A stretch of 64,000 nucleotides of DNA, from NCBI GenBank assembly GCA_020881915.1, contig JAJFPB010000001.1, positions 4,030,001 through 4,094,000 of the forward strand, given 5' to 3'. Position 1 is the first letter of the stretch. Each line of letters opens with the position of its first letter. The position numbers and the translations under genes are program-made. The notes below the pieces were generated by a model, which saw only the letters and a program-made list of their open reading frames with translations, ran no database searches and was not told where the DNA came from. Source of the DNA: Paramyrothecium sp. XJ0827 (Eukaryota > Ascomycota > Sordariomycetes > Hypocreales > Stachybotryaceae). This document shows positions 1 to 11,248 of the stretch, in pieces.

Positions 1-2820
1 CTTGCTAGTGGGCGCAATGCATCACGTCTTGGATTTAGCTTGGTCATCACAGAAATACTGAGCCAACTGTTTGGCAAAGAAGACATTGCGCGCTCAAGAT
101 ACCCCGGACTCACGTTTGATAGAGTCCTCGAGCTTTTGGTTGAGAAAACAGAACCGGTGGGAAGCATTCCGGGCCAGGAGGAGCGAGACCACTTCTTCGG
201 TCAGCTATTTGGCCTCGAATGCTTCGTTCGCTCCAAGATCTTGTTTGACGATCTCTCACGGTGGCAGACTGTTCTTGAGCTTCTGCTGAAACTTGGCAGC
301 AAGAAGGTTTGGCTCAGGTCTCAATGTGGGTGGATCTTGGTGCAAGCATTGAGCCAGATGAGCCAGAAACAAGTGGAGGGTATGTTGCGAGAAGTCGCAG
401 ACAGCGGCATGGCAACAACACCCGAAGGCATAGCCATCTGGCTTGTTGCTTTGAAACGATTCCCGGACGTTAATGTCAAGCCTTGGCGAAACCCGCTGCA
501 GAAAAAGTCACTCGGGGACGTCGCAGCGATTCTGAAGGAGAGTTTCCAAGACACTTCTCGACCAAATGGAGATAAAACCACTGCGAACAGCGGTTCATGG
601 ACTGCGCAACTCCATTTTGTATGGGACATCATCCTGGCCCATTTCACGGAAAGCCAAGATGATACCTTGGATGAGTTCGAACAATTTTGGTTCCGTGTTG
701 TTGACGGTAAACTCAACCGCTTTTCCATGTTGGAAGAGGTTTGCTAACAATGAATAGAAGGATTATTCTCGAAGAACGCCACGGATGGGCAGAAATTCAA
801 GGGTTTTATGGTATTCCAGAAGGTACTCGATGGCCTGTCTAGCGAACCAAATAAGATACGCTGCTTGTTCAGTAAAAATCTTATGCTATGCCTCATGAAC
901 CAGGCTCTCAAGGAGGACCGATATCTCCACAGGGCAGCAGTCAAAGCGCTGAAGGCTATTGAGAACACAGTATCAAGTCATCCATCCACCCTGATTCCAA
1001 TTTTGGACAGCTTATTAGGGAAAAACGGAGCGTACAACTTTGACCAACGCACAAACTCGAAGACCATCGACAAATTATTATCAAACATCAATCAGAAAAA
1101 CGAAACCCAGGTGATAGAGGTTCTCCGCAAGCCTCTTGCTTCTCTCTCCGAGAAGGATGCTACCGAAGCCCAGCTCGTCGTCAGGACGTACGTGGAATAC
1201 TTATCAAAAGCACTCAGTGCCTTTGGAGGAGCAGACCAGGATGATGAAGCAACCCAATCAGGCAGCACACAAACTCAAAGCCTTGCCCTACAGGAACTCT
1301 CGCGCTTGGCCTACACCCAACCCAAGGATATACCGGAGCAGCTTGTGACGGACAAGATCAAAGACTTGTGCCGATCCCGCCTCGAATCATCCCTTGCGAA
1401 GCTGACGCGTAAAGCTGATGACTTTGGACTGTTCTGCAATGCGGTTGTCTCCATCTCCTCAAACCCCATTGTTATGGAAGAGGAAATCGAGGCTGCCATG
1501 AAGGCTGCGTTGGCTCGGATGAATAAGCTACTCAAGCGCAAAGCCTCGAAGGAAAGCGGAATCAATCCTTCGCAAGGACTGGCTATGTTGCATGCCGTAT
1601 CAATTTTCCAACTCTACAACGAGGACCCGGATGCGATGGAGGTCTTGAGTGACTTGGCTGAGTATTCGGAGAGACTCAAAAAGAACACCAAGCAAGTGGA
1701 TGATGGGGGCGGCTCGGAACTTCTCGTCGAGATCCTGCTGTCCATGGTAGCACGTCCGTCGTCACTGATGCGACAAGTCTCGCAACAGGTTTTTGATGCT
1801 TTCACTAGCCAAATTTCGGCCGACGGGCTGGCACTTCTCACGGGGCCATTGGCCTCCGGTGAAAGCACTCAGGGTCAGAGGGAGCTTTTCAATACTGAGG
1901 ATGACATGGAAATCGACGAAGGTGGCTCGACAGAAGAAGAAGATGATGATGTCGAGGATGTCGAGGATGTCGAGGACGCTTCGGATGTGGAGATTGACTC
2001 TGATGTTGAATTTGTCACTTTGAACGGAGATGAAGCAGAGGAGGGTGAAAGTGACAACGAAGAGAACGATGATGACGCCGAGGAGGGCTCCGATGGCGAA
2101 GAGACAGAAGGCCAGGAAGCAAAAGACTTTGAAGCGCTTCTGGGGACAATCCTGAAGAGTCACCGTCTGGACAAAGATGTCGACGCCGAATCCTCTGCTT
2201 CAGAGGGTGACATGTCTGACTCGGAGATGATGGCCCTTGACGACAAACTAGGCGAGGTCATGAAGCACCACATCAAGAGCCGCACAGACTCGTCCAAGCA
2301 GAAGAAGGATGCGAAGCAGGCAGTCGTCAACTTCAAGCACCGCATCCTCGACCTCCTCGACATATACGTCAAGAACGAGCCGCAAAGCCAGCTGGCCTTT
2401 TCGCTCCTCGTGCCGCTCCTGCAGCTGGTGCGCACGACGTCCACGAAGCCCCTGGCGAGCCGGGCGTGCGAGATCATCCTGAACTACCAGAAGGGCCTGA
2501 AGAAGGCCAGGGCCGCGGCCAGCAAGGACGACGACGAGCCCGACACCCCGAGCAGCGAGGACCTGCTCGTCATGCTGGTCGAGGTGCACGCCGAGGCGGG
2601 CAAGGACAACTCGCACGCCTACGCAAAGGCGGCGAGCGCGGCCAGCTTGATCATCGCCTCGACCATGTACGGCTCTGACAAGCAGACCATCAAGCAAGTG
2701 GCGGCAGTCTACGCCAAGACGCAGTCGGATTGGGTTCTCGGGGAGGCCAAGCTGCAAACCTCTTTCTTTGCTGACTGGAACAACTGGTGTCAGAATCATG
2801 CTTCCCAGGCTCGTTCTTAG
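1..2820 (+). CDS. POL5: DNA polymerase V / Mybbp1A-type nucleolar protein (5' partial)
   Basis: The reading frame is open from base 1, so the N-terminus lies outside the window. Exons are 1-706 and 758-2820. The 51-bp intron (GTAAAC donor, GCTAAC branch, ATAG acceptor) joins GAC-G to AA-GGA in frame and restores the segment VVDEGLFSKNATDGQKFKGF. The protein matches the Pol5/Mybbp1A family: alpha-helical ARM/HEAT-like repeats (RCLFSKNLMLCLMNQALKED, YLHRAAVKALKAIE), then a very acidic tract (about 1900-2130) and a helical C-terminal part. Despite the name, yeast Pol5 acts in the nucleolus in rRNA synthesis and ribosome assembly and is not a replicative polymerase. That function comes from the family. 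The last 400 bp are clearly more GC-rich in third positions than the rest. The gene is convergent with PRE10, 141 bp apart. Confidence 0.9.
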
Positions 2821-2961
2821 TTGGAACGGCATCACAGCAGGAGCCATAGGAGTAAAAAATAGAGTCGTCGTATCCCATCCTAGTGAATCATTAAAATCTA
2901 TGACCGTGCCACGTTTGTGATAGTACAGATACGCCCTACCCCCATGCCATGGGAGGGCCGT

Positions 2962-3985
2962 TTATTCTTCCATCTTGTCGTCTTCCTTCTTGTCGGTCTC
3001 GTCATCGTCCTCCAGCTCATCCTCTGCCTTGGCCAACCGCTCAGCCTCTTCCCTCAGCTCCTTGGGCACCTCGACGTGCCGGCCCTTGGTTGGGCCATCC
3101 ACCCCGCTGATCCAGGTCATCTCCAGCTCAAAGTCCTTGTCCTTGTTGTCCTTCTGGGCCACATAGATGATCCTGGCGGCCTCCTTGACGGCCTCGTGGA
3201 GGGTGATGTTGCCGGCTGGCAGATCCAGCTTCTCCAGCTCCGCCTTGGCGGCTTGACGTCCCTTGCCGGTCGCGGCACCATAGTAGCCCCAGTAGAGACC
3301 GCTCGGCTCGATCATGTAGAGGAAGGGACCGCCGTGCTTGCCGGGCACCTTGCCGCCGGCGCCGCACGAGGGCCCTAGGCCGACCTCGCCGTCGACGGGG
3401 GTCTCTTCGGAAGTGTCGACACCGGCCAAGATGGCGGTGATGCCAAACGGACGAACGGATCCGTACATGGTGTAGGCCTGGAGGTAGCCACCCATGCGGG
3501 AGGCAAGATCGGCTGTGGGGATCGGGGTTTTGAAGTTCTGGCGCCAGCTCTGGGCTTCGTCGCGGGCTCGATCGACGAAATGGCGACCGTCGGGAACCAT
3601 GCCTGAGTATACCTACATGGCCGAGGAATTAGCGTCCAACATCATCTCACATTCAATGCACCGGACAAGCTTACCGCGCCGATGTTGCTGTCAATGGTAG
3701 CAATGCGCTTGTTCGCACCGGGTTTCAGAAGCTTCGAGGCGACGACCTTCTCTACGGCAAGGACGACACCGTCCTTGGCCCGGATGCCGATTGAGGTACC
3801 ACCATTTTCGACCGCCTTGACTGCATACTCGACCTGAAAGTTGCGGCCGTCAGGTGAGAAGATGGAGTTGAGAAGATCGTAGCCTGTGCCTATGGACGTC
3901 TAGAGACGGCGGGCATGAGTGTCAGCTAGCTCTGGGAAAGCTCGTCTGGGGAAGGATATAGCATGGTGTGGTTGGAGCGTACCAT
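2962..3985 (-). CDS. PRE10: 20S proteasome subunit alpha-7 (PSMA3/C8 type)
   Basis: Exons on the minus strand are 3985-3983, 3899-3675 and 3612-2962, giving 292 residues (yeast Pre10 has 288). The first coding exon is only the ATG. The 83-bp intron starts GTACGC directly after it, and exon 2 opens [20 protein letters not shown], the conserved alpha-subunit N-terminal signature (YD...S.FSPDGR..QVEYA). Exon 3 continues [17 protein letters not shown]. The C-terminus is a strongly acidic tail of Glu/Asp/Lys, typical of alpha-7. The subunit sits in the outer alpha ring that gates substrate entry to the 20S core. As an alpha subunit it has no catalytic Thr. Frames are consistent across both introns (3 + 225 + 651 nt). 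It is convergent with POL5 and faces the 5887 gene across 1.9 kb. Confidence 0.95.
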
Positions 3986-5886
3986 GGCGGCTCTGTATAT
4001 ATCTTAAATAGGAACACGGACGGAGGTCAGTACGCGCGAAGCCGGATGGGGACGAAACAGCACGACGGGAATTGGGAGTTTGTTGGAGTTTGACGATGTG
4101 GTTCTGAGGTGACGGCTTGCTGCCTCTCTAGTCTGGAGCTTCAGGCAACCTGAGAGCTGCGTATTGCAGCATGGCCAAGGGCCGGCGGGGGTGCCTGAGG
4201 CACACGCAAAGGCAGCACGCCACAGGCGGGCGGTGGCTAGTGACTACCTTACCTAGAAATGGAGATCTGTTGTGGCTGGGCACCTACCGCCCCCATCCTG
4301 GCAACTGGATGTGTCTGCGTTCTGGGCCCTTGCATGTTCCAGAACCACAAATGTTACCACCAGCGTCTCGCTCAACGTTATGCACGACTGCCCGACCCAA
4401 GGGGATCCGGCCATGTGATGCGACGCTACCGCATGTTCCTTGCGGGACTCTGTGTGTGTGAGTGCGCGCGCGTGTGCCCAGACCATAGCTTAGGTTCCCG
4501 TCGACTCTTCGCTTTGACTGGGGAGATTGGAACAGTACTCGGGTTTGCCTGCTGAGTGAACAGCCAGACGTGCAAGGTCCGGAACAGGGGTTTCTCGGCA
4601 CTGAGAGCACAGGCGAATAGGATGGCTGGGACGGCATCATCCGGACAATTTTGTCTCGCTGTACGATGGCAAATACAGGGGATGATGTTGGTTCCGGCGT
4701 GAGAAAGTGAACGCAGCGGGTGCGTTATATTGGCACTGCTACGACCCATACCGCCATTACCTTGCTGTATTTCACCATGGCCCGCGGGAGGAATCTATCT
4801 GCTTTGGTTTCTGTACTTGGATTGCCACCCACGGAGGCATCCAAGTGTGGCCAAACTCGTGCCGGGCTGAAGTACAGTACCTCAGCTTACCTTTCGATTG
4901 ACTCAACGGATTTCGGAAGATGGACCTTGCGTCACCGCAGTTCCACGACTCGGGTGCGTCATGCTGTCAGGTGAACATTAATCTCCTTTGCACCCCGCCA
5001 AAACCACGCCTGACCGTCATGCCTCGTCCCCTCTCTGGTCTCCTCTCCTCTGGGACTACCTGGACCGGTGGGTTTTAGGTCATATATTTGATAGCCTGCC
5101 TTCCTTACCCTGCCTCCGTCTTTGTATCCACGACCTGCGACACGCTCCTGTGGAAATTGCGACTGACCCCTACCTTCTTGTACCTATTTCAACCTTGGTT
5201 TGGTTTCCCTTTCACATCCGAACAACTTGCATCTTCCATCGGCTTGCCTCATTGACCACAATTTCCTCTTCCATCGGTGTTAATCCCGCACATCGCACCC
5301 GGCCCAGACTTCTCTCGCTGCCCCCCCTTCCCCCCACCTTCGAGGACCCTGAACTATTTCGGGTCTTCGCAACCCAACGATCCGCTGAATCTGCGCCTAG
5401 CCCACCGCTTTACTGACTGATAACTTTCACTCCCAACCGCGGGGAAAGTCCATCAGGTCAGTCCTGACAAGTTCTTCTTTGTTGCGGAACGCCTTTTCTT
5501 TCATCACTCTCCTACACGAGCCTTCATGCTAGCACCGCGTGTACAGACTCTAGCTTAGCCCAATAGACTCTCTAGTTCTCCTTTACTCGTTGAACCTCGT
5601 CCTGGTCCAGGACAAGGAATATTCCATATCGCTCTCTGCTTCCCGCTGCTGCCCTTCCGACGTCGATTTCCCCTTAGCAACGATACCGTCTGAGAGACTC
5701 TACTGGAGTTGGAAAAACTCCGGTATCATCGACGAACTTATACCAACTCAAAAGAGTTGACGACATCAGGTTGACCTGACTGCCCGCCTTGTCCTTAAGG
5801 TAAACTCCTGGATTTTGACCCGCAGCCGTTCACATGCTCTCTGCAATATTCTTGATATGAGCTGAGAAGCTGACCCGTTACAGGCC
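3986..5886. other. Intergenic: promoters of PRE10 and of the 5887 gene, long leader
   Basis: No supported coding region. The right half (about 5000-5880) is pyrimidine-rich with few purine tracts, typical of a fungal transcript leader. A probable 5'UTR intron lies at 5800-5883 (GTAAAC donor, GCTGAC branch, ACAG acceptor three bases before the ATG at 5887). ORFs here, including a 142-codon one at 4988-5416, have no recognisable domain and low-complexity Pro/Leu/Ser composition. Some could act as upstream ORFs. Confidence 0.6.
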
Positions 5887-6753
5887 ATGGTCTCGCTACA
5901 GCCCACCATGCAGCACAACATGCATCTCCATGACGACCTGGCTGCTCTCTTTTCACGAAACCTCACCTTTAACCCCGAAATCCAAGAAACCATCCCAAGA
6001 GAAATCCCTAGACAGGAGCCTGCCCCAGCTCCGGCTCCGGCTCCGGCTCCAGCACCCGCCCAACCCATCGTCTACTCCATCTCTCAGCACTATCATCATT
6101 CCGCCCATACTGTCAGACAACCAGCCCAGCAACAGCAGCCAGTTGCCGAGGAGCCGCAAAGGCGTTTATCAGAACCACCCCAGAACGAAACGGTATCGTG
6201 TGAGAGCATCCTCCGAAACTACGGCATCAACCCTGTCAACTTGACACCATCTCAACTACAACTCTTTAAAATTGCCGATGAGCCTCAGAAGCTCAGGCTG
6301 CTCGAGCTATGGAGCATTTGCCCACCCAACAACGGCGGGGACATCCCTGCTCTCGCATGGAGCAGCACTACCATGGAGCATGAGGAACAACTAGCACAAA
6401 TACGTTTTGACAGACTGCAGCAGCAAAACAATGTCATGAGCCTGGATGGCACGACCATCCAGACTAATGATGGCAAGTGGCAGCATGATTCGGACAGTGA
6501 GCCTTACATCACCTCCGGATACGAGGAACTCATGCGGAGGGAGCAGCAACGCCGTGACAAGGAAGAAGCCATCAAGAAAGGCGCCTACAATCACTTCGGC
6601 ACCGGCGCTGGCTACTCTCCAGCTACTGATCCCGTCTACATGGGGTCTGACTATTCCCGGGGTCAGCAGCAGCAGTTGGCCATGGCGACACAGTATGGTG
6701 CGTTTGAGCACAACAGGGGCTACGGAGAAATGGATGCCATGGACGTCATGTAA
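5887..6753 (+). CDS. Conserved fungal protein of unknown function, Pro-Ala and Gln rich
   Basis: A 288-residue ORF with no recognised enzymatic domain. Visible parts: an N-terminal amphipathic stretch, a (Pro-Ala)n run at about residues 45-59 encoded by a tandem CCGGCT-type hexamer, a Gln-rich stretch, then an ordered-looking core at about 105-148 (ILRNYGINPVNLTPSQLQLF...ELWSICPP). The C-terminus has a charged helix (EELMRREQQRRDKEEAIKK) and a Gly/Tyr/Gln/Met-rich tail. The core resembles a short motif of the type LL.NYGI.P..LTP.QL.LF that I associate with Sordariomycete hypothetical proteins. This is pattern memory, not a search. The ATG is chosen because a 5'UTR intron ends three bases before it. 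A second Met lies at codon 8. A regulatory role is possible but unproven. Confidence 0.75.
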   Translation: MVSLQPTMQHNMHLHDDLAALFSRNLTFNPEIQETIPREIPRQEPAPAPAPAPAPAPAQPIVYSISQHYHHSAHTVRQPAQQQQPVAEEPQRRLSEPPQNETVSCESILRNYGINPVNLTPSQLQLFKIADEPQKLRLLELWSICPPNNGGDIPALAWSSTTMEHEEQLAQIRFDRLQQQNNVMSLDGTTIQTNDGKWQHDSDSEPYITSGYEELMRREQQRRDKEEAIKKGAYNHFGTGAGYSPATDPVYMGSDYSRGQQQQLAMATQYGAFEHNRGYGEMDAMDVM

Positions 6754-7151
6754 TATCCACTTGGATGTTGTTTACTATGCAGCTCATGTCCAGCCTAGAA
6801 ATTGGAACGGTGATAGACAGCACGTTAGGACACTCGTTGATAGAGCAAGGCACAGTGAGGGAAAGTCGTTTGTTGTTGCAATTACACATAGGAGTTGTCA
6901 ACTATTTGAAAGAGAAATCAATACACAGCTTGTTTCATTCCATTCTCACCTTGCCCTCCTCACAGGCCTGATGCTGCGCTTTTCGTGTCGCTTCCAGAGC
7001 CTATGGTTAGTGCTTGTCTTGCAAGTTGTTACTTCCGACTACAGGCATTTTTACTTCTTATGACAAAAGTCTTCGTGGGTATCAGGTAGTTCAATTGAGG
7101 CTAAAATCTAGAATGCTGATGCAATGGAAAGGTAGAAGATGTGTGCAGCAC
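6754..7151. other. Convergent 3' region between the 5887 gene and RNA1
   Basis: 398 bp shared by two converging transcripts. It holds the 3'UTRs. I see no conserved ORF or structured element. Confidence 0.6.
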
Positions 7152-8473
7152 TTAAATCTCAGTCTTCTCAAGCTTCTTGGCCAAGGCATCCACCTCCTTG
7201 TCCTGGAGTTGCACCGTGGGTTCCTCCTGAGCCTCCTCGGCTTCCTTGATGAGCTTCTCCGCGCGCTCCTCGGGCTTAACATCCTCCTCCTCTTCCTCCT
7301 CCTCTTCTTCCTCGCTATCCAGCTCTTCTAAATCACTGAGGCTGTCGACGCCCCACTCATCCTCGACGATAACGTCGCCCGCAAAGTTCTCCTTGCGCTC
7401 CTCCAGAAGCTCCTGCAAAGCGATGATGGCTGCATCGTCCTCAGTGAATTTGTTGCCGTTGAGCTCAATCCGCTTGAGGGCAGGCAGGCCCTTCTTAGCA
7501 GCGTCAGCAAAGCCCTTGACACCAGCCGCGGTGATGTCGTTGTATTGCAGTCGGAGGATCTCCAGCTTCTGGTTCTTGCCCTTGGCCAGCGCCTCAGAAA
7601 CTAACACGCTACCCTTGGCACCAAGTAGTGAGTCACCAACGCCGAGCTCTTGAATAACCGTCCACGTGGGAGCGACCTTGGCCAGAGCCTTAGCGCCCAT
7701 AATGGTAAAGGTGTTGTCCTGGAGGTCCAGGACCTTCAGATCAGGGGTATGGCTGAGACCCTCGCTGAGGAGGTGCGAAATACCCTCCTGCCTGATGCCG
7801 TTCTGCACCATCTTGATGGTCTGGATCTTGTTGTGCAGGCTGAAAGTCTTGGCCCACGCGGTCATGCTTCCATTTTCCAATCGATTTCGGCCGCAAATGA
7901 CAGTCTCGAGGTCAGGAACCTCCTTGCCCTCCTTCCTGGCAGCCTCCTTCTTGGCGTGCAGCTCCGACAGCGCATCTGCGACGAGGATGCCGGCGTGCGG
8001 TCCCAGTCCGTTGTTGTTGAGGTACAGATGCTGCAGCGGCACATGCGCAGCCAGGAAAGCAACCAGGGGAGCTTGTGTGTTCAGGCCGAAGGCGTTGTCA
8101 TTCAGGTTGATCGTGTTGAGGTTCGGCAGGTTCAGGATGGAGGTGAGGAGGGCAGAAAGGGCCTCAGGGATCTCGGCGAGCAGGCGACCAGTGAACATGT
8201 CGGACAGATCTGCCGACTGCATGGAGTTAGTTGTCCGTAGCACATATGAGTGTCAAGGCGAAGGAGGAAGACATTTCGTACCTTCAAGTTCTTCTTGGTC
8301 GCCAAAACCTCTCCGAGAAGCTCGCAGGCACCAACACCGAACGTGTTGCCCAGGAAGCGAACCTCTTCGACATCGGAAGTGCGAAGATCAGCAATATGGG
8401 GTTCCAGGTCGGCAGCTGTGTCCAGCTTCAGGGACTTCCCTTCGAGGGAGAAGAGCTTCTTCGAGTCTGTCAT
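7152..8473 (-). CDS. RNA1: Ran GTPase-activating protein (RanGAP)
   Basis: Exons are 8473-8282 (64 codons) and 8216-7152, joined across a 65-bp intron (GTACGA donor, CTAAC branch, GCAG acceptor), giving 418 residues, close to yeast Rna1 (407). The protein is a leucine-rich-repeat RanGAP: repeats such as LKVLDLQDNTF and LEILRLQYNDI, each with the ribonuclease-inhibitor-type asparagine, run through most of the chain. The segment SADLSDMFTGR places Arg75 where the catalytic Arg74 of S. pombe Rna1 lies. A long Glu tract follows (plus-strand 7268-7340), then a short Lys/Glu-rich tail, the usual acidic RanGAP end. It stimulates GTP hydrolysis by Ran in the cytoplasm and so sets the direction of nuclear transport. 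It is head-to-head with CYT1, 462 bp apart. Confidence 0.95.
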
Positions 8474-8935
8474 TATGATAAGAATGAGTCTATAAGCACG
8501 CAGGTCCGGACACAGGGGTAAGGGGTGCAGCGAGCGGGCAAAAAAGCAGAATCACAGCTGAATAAATATGTGATAGGTCTGCAAGTTCATGATGGTGGGG
8601 GCGGGGCAAAAAGCTAGCAAAGGACGTGATTTTCGGTTGCTAGGGGACACAATACAGGTACCTCGTATCTCGACTCCTGACCCAAACACGTGACAGCTGC
8701 TGACGGCCGCTCACAGCTGGTCACTTCCCTCGGGTCGGCTAGAGGTGGCCAGCTAGGCGCACACGTGACCGGAGCCAATCAGCGTCGGCCCATTTCGGAA
8801 CGCTGGGTTTTTCTCTGAAGGTAATGACCTCTTACCTGAGCCTTTTCGAGATCCCGACCTCGAGATCGATTCCCACCATTGCCGTCTCTTCCTGATTGCG
8901 GCCTCCTCCTCTGGCTACGGTCTAGCTTGCCAATC
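8474..8935. promoter_or_regulatory. Bidirectional RNA1-CYT1 promoter with two CACGTGAC boxes and a CCAAT box
   Basis: The 462 bp between divergent start codons carries CACGTGAC at 8687-8694 and again at 8762-8769, and CCAAT at 8775-8779 in the context AGCCAATCAGCGTCG. CACGTG is the E-box core read by fungal bHLH factors. CCAAT is the HAP/CBC site known to control respiratory genes. The sites lie 160-250 bp upstream of the CYT1 ATG. The motifs are seen directly. Factor binding is inference. Confidence 0.6.
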
Positions 8936-10256
8936 ATGCTGGCAAGGTCGTGTTTGCGCTCAGCGCGCCCCCTCAATGGCCTGCGAAATGGCGCCGTCAC
9001 CGTCACCAAGGTATGGCACCATTCCTCGGTTCAGGAAGCCTCGCTTCGATCCCGTCCAATTTTCCATCAACGACACCGCAACACCGCCCTGTTTCCTACG
9101 CAAAACGCCCGACGACTCTCCTCTCCCCGTGCCATTTCAGGACCTCGTTTGGAATTGATGCTGACAATGCCTTGTCTAGCGTGCCGCCTCGAGCTCCAGC
9201 GCTGCTGGTGAAGCTGCCCCTACGCGACTGAACATCGCCGCCGTTGCTTCGACCACTCTCGCTGTCGGCTCCATGGCTTGGTACTATCACCTCTACGGGC
9301 CCGTTGCCCACGCCATGACGCCTGCTGAGGAGGGGTACGTGCTCGCTTTTTTTATTCCCTCGTCGTGCTCATCGACCTTGCCTTCAATTTGGCCACTGAG
9401 GCATAAATTGCATTGGCGAAATGCCATCGAGGAATTGTTATTTTGTTAACCATATCAACAGTCTGCACCCTACTAAGTACCCTTGGGTTCACGAGCAGTG
9501 GACCAAGACTTTCGATCACCAGGCGTAAGATGACAATTCCTTTCCGGCCGTCAAATCTTGGCAACCGCTCATACATGTAACAGTCTTCGCCGAGGTTTCC
9601 AGGTCTACCGTGAGGTCTGCGCCTCTTGCCACTCCCTCTCTCGCATCCCCTTCCGAACCCTGGTCGGTGCTGTCTTGACCGTCGACGAGGCCAAGGCTCT
9701 GGCCGAGGAGAACGAATACCCTGGTGAACCCGACGAGCAGGGCGAGATTCAGATGCGACCCGGCAAGCTTGCCGACTACATCCCTGACCCCTACAAGAAC
9801 GAGGAGGCTGCTCGCTTCGCCAACAATGGTGCCCTTCCTCCCGATCTGAGCTTGATCGTCAAGGCCCGCCACGGTGGCTGCAACTACATCTTCAGTCTGC
9901 TGACCGGTTACCCTGAGGAGCCTCCTGCCGGCGCCCAGGTGGCCCCCGGCATGAACTTCAACCCCTACTTCCCCGGTACTGGCATTGGTATGGCTCGTGT
10001 CCTTTACGACGGTCTCGTCGAGTACGAGGATGGCACTCCCGCCTCGACCTCGCAGATGGCCAAGGACGTTGTTGAGTTCCTCAACTGGGCTGCCGAGCCC
10101 GAGATGGACGACCGCAAGAAGATGGGTATGAAGGTCTTGGTCGTCAGCTCTGCTCTGTGGGCTCTCAGCGTATGGGTCAAGCGATACAAGTGGGCTTGGC
10201 TGAAGACGAGGAAGCTGGCTTACGACCCTCCTAAGCAGAGCAAGGTCCGTAACTAA
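8936..10256 (+). CDS. CYT1: Cytochrome c1, haem protein of respiratory complex III
   Basis: Four exons: 8936-9010, 9180-9334, 9462-9524, 9584-10256, giving 321 residues (yeast Cyt1 has 309). Introns of 169, 127 and 59 bp all keep frame. The start [19 protein letters not shown] is an Arg-rich amphipathic mitochondrial presequence. A hydrophobic bipartite sorting segment follows ([20 protein letters not shown]). Then come [20 protein letters not shown] and the haem-binding VCASCH (Cys110, Cys113, His114). Met234 in [10 protein letters not shown] fits the axial haem ligand. The C-terminal anchor is [20 protein letters not shown]. An in-frame ATG lies 57 bp upstream at 8879, but the internal start gives the better presequence. 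It transfers electrons from the Rieske protein to cytochrome c at the inner membrane. Confidence 0.96.
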
Positions 10257-11248
10257 TCTAGGATCATGCCAGCGAGTGCCTCTTGTGTATACTAGTCGCC
10301 CCCTAAAACAGCTTTTTTTGTCGGTGGAGGCGGGTAGAAGAATTGGGAGACGGGGAAGGAAGACGTTAGAGTGTAAATCAGATGAACCCTTTTTTCAATT
10401 ATTTTGTCTTGTTCTACCACCAACATGGACTTATCCTTTGGCATCAGATTATAGTGAAATGCGCTGTGTTTTAATTCCTCACGGATAGTATAGTCTCTGT
10501 TTAAAGGAGCAAGTGTCGATCTGAGCTACAGGTGCCTCGCCTAGATTGATGATCCTGAACCAGTCAATGTTGTTGCTAGTCATGCTTATATGCCGATGTC
10601 CACGAAGGATTGTGCCTTTGAAGAGCCCTGCCTCGAATCCAACAGAAGGTGCCCAGGTTCAACTCGCACTGGTTCCTTCTAGATGTAATCGTCATGCGGC
10701 AAGTTCCGGCGTAGGTTCTCCCAAAGGGTTGCAAGGATGCAACCACAAAGGGAGCGCCCAGCAGTAAACCGCTCTCCGTTAGATTGAGTGCATATATTAC
10801 CTGACTAACTCGGCAACCAGTCCCCAAAGTGCCGCCTGTTTGTCTCGCTCTGGCACAGGGCTCCACAGGCAGCGGCTGGCCTCTGATTGGTGCGATGCGC
10901 AGCACTCTAAGCCCGCTATAGCCAATTGTGGCACTTGGTACGCTGAACCATGCTTTTCTGGAGTGGGATTTCGGCTCCCTGCTTCGGAGCGAAACGAGAG
11001 TGATTCCTAGGTGCGCAATAACAACAATTCCGGCCCCGACTTCCTCCACCCCGACGACCTTCCCAACGGCCGACACTGGAAGTCCCTCTGAATACATTTC
11101 AAACCCACCCTATCCGTCCTTTCGTGAAGCGTTCGACCTGCGGATCCTTCAGCTATTCTTACCGCCTTTTCCCCATCTTCTCTGCCCGGCCAGTCGGACC
11201 TTCAACCAAACACGCCCGCCCTCGCTGGGCCTACGGTAGAGCTTCACG
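10257..11248. other. Intergenic: CYT1 3'UTR and promoter of the 11249 gene
   Basis: The AT-rich CYT1 3'UTR runs to about 10540. The rest is promoter and pyrimidine-rich leader. A 173-codon minus ORF at 10576-11097 has no domain signature or plausible composition and is treated as chance. An inverted CCAAT (GATTGG) lies at about 10874. Confidence 0.55.

Noticed and set aside
10576..11097. 173-codon minus-strand ORF before the 11249 gene
   Set aside because: No motif, no plausible splice partners, and located in promoter sequence.
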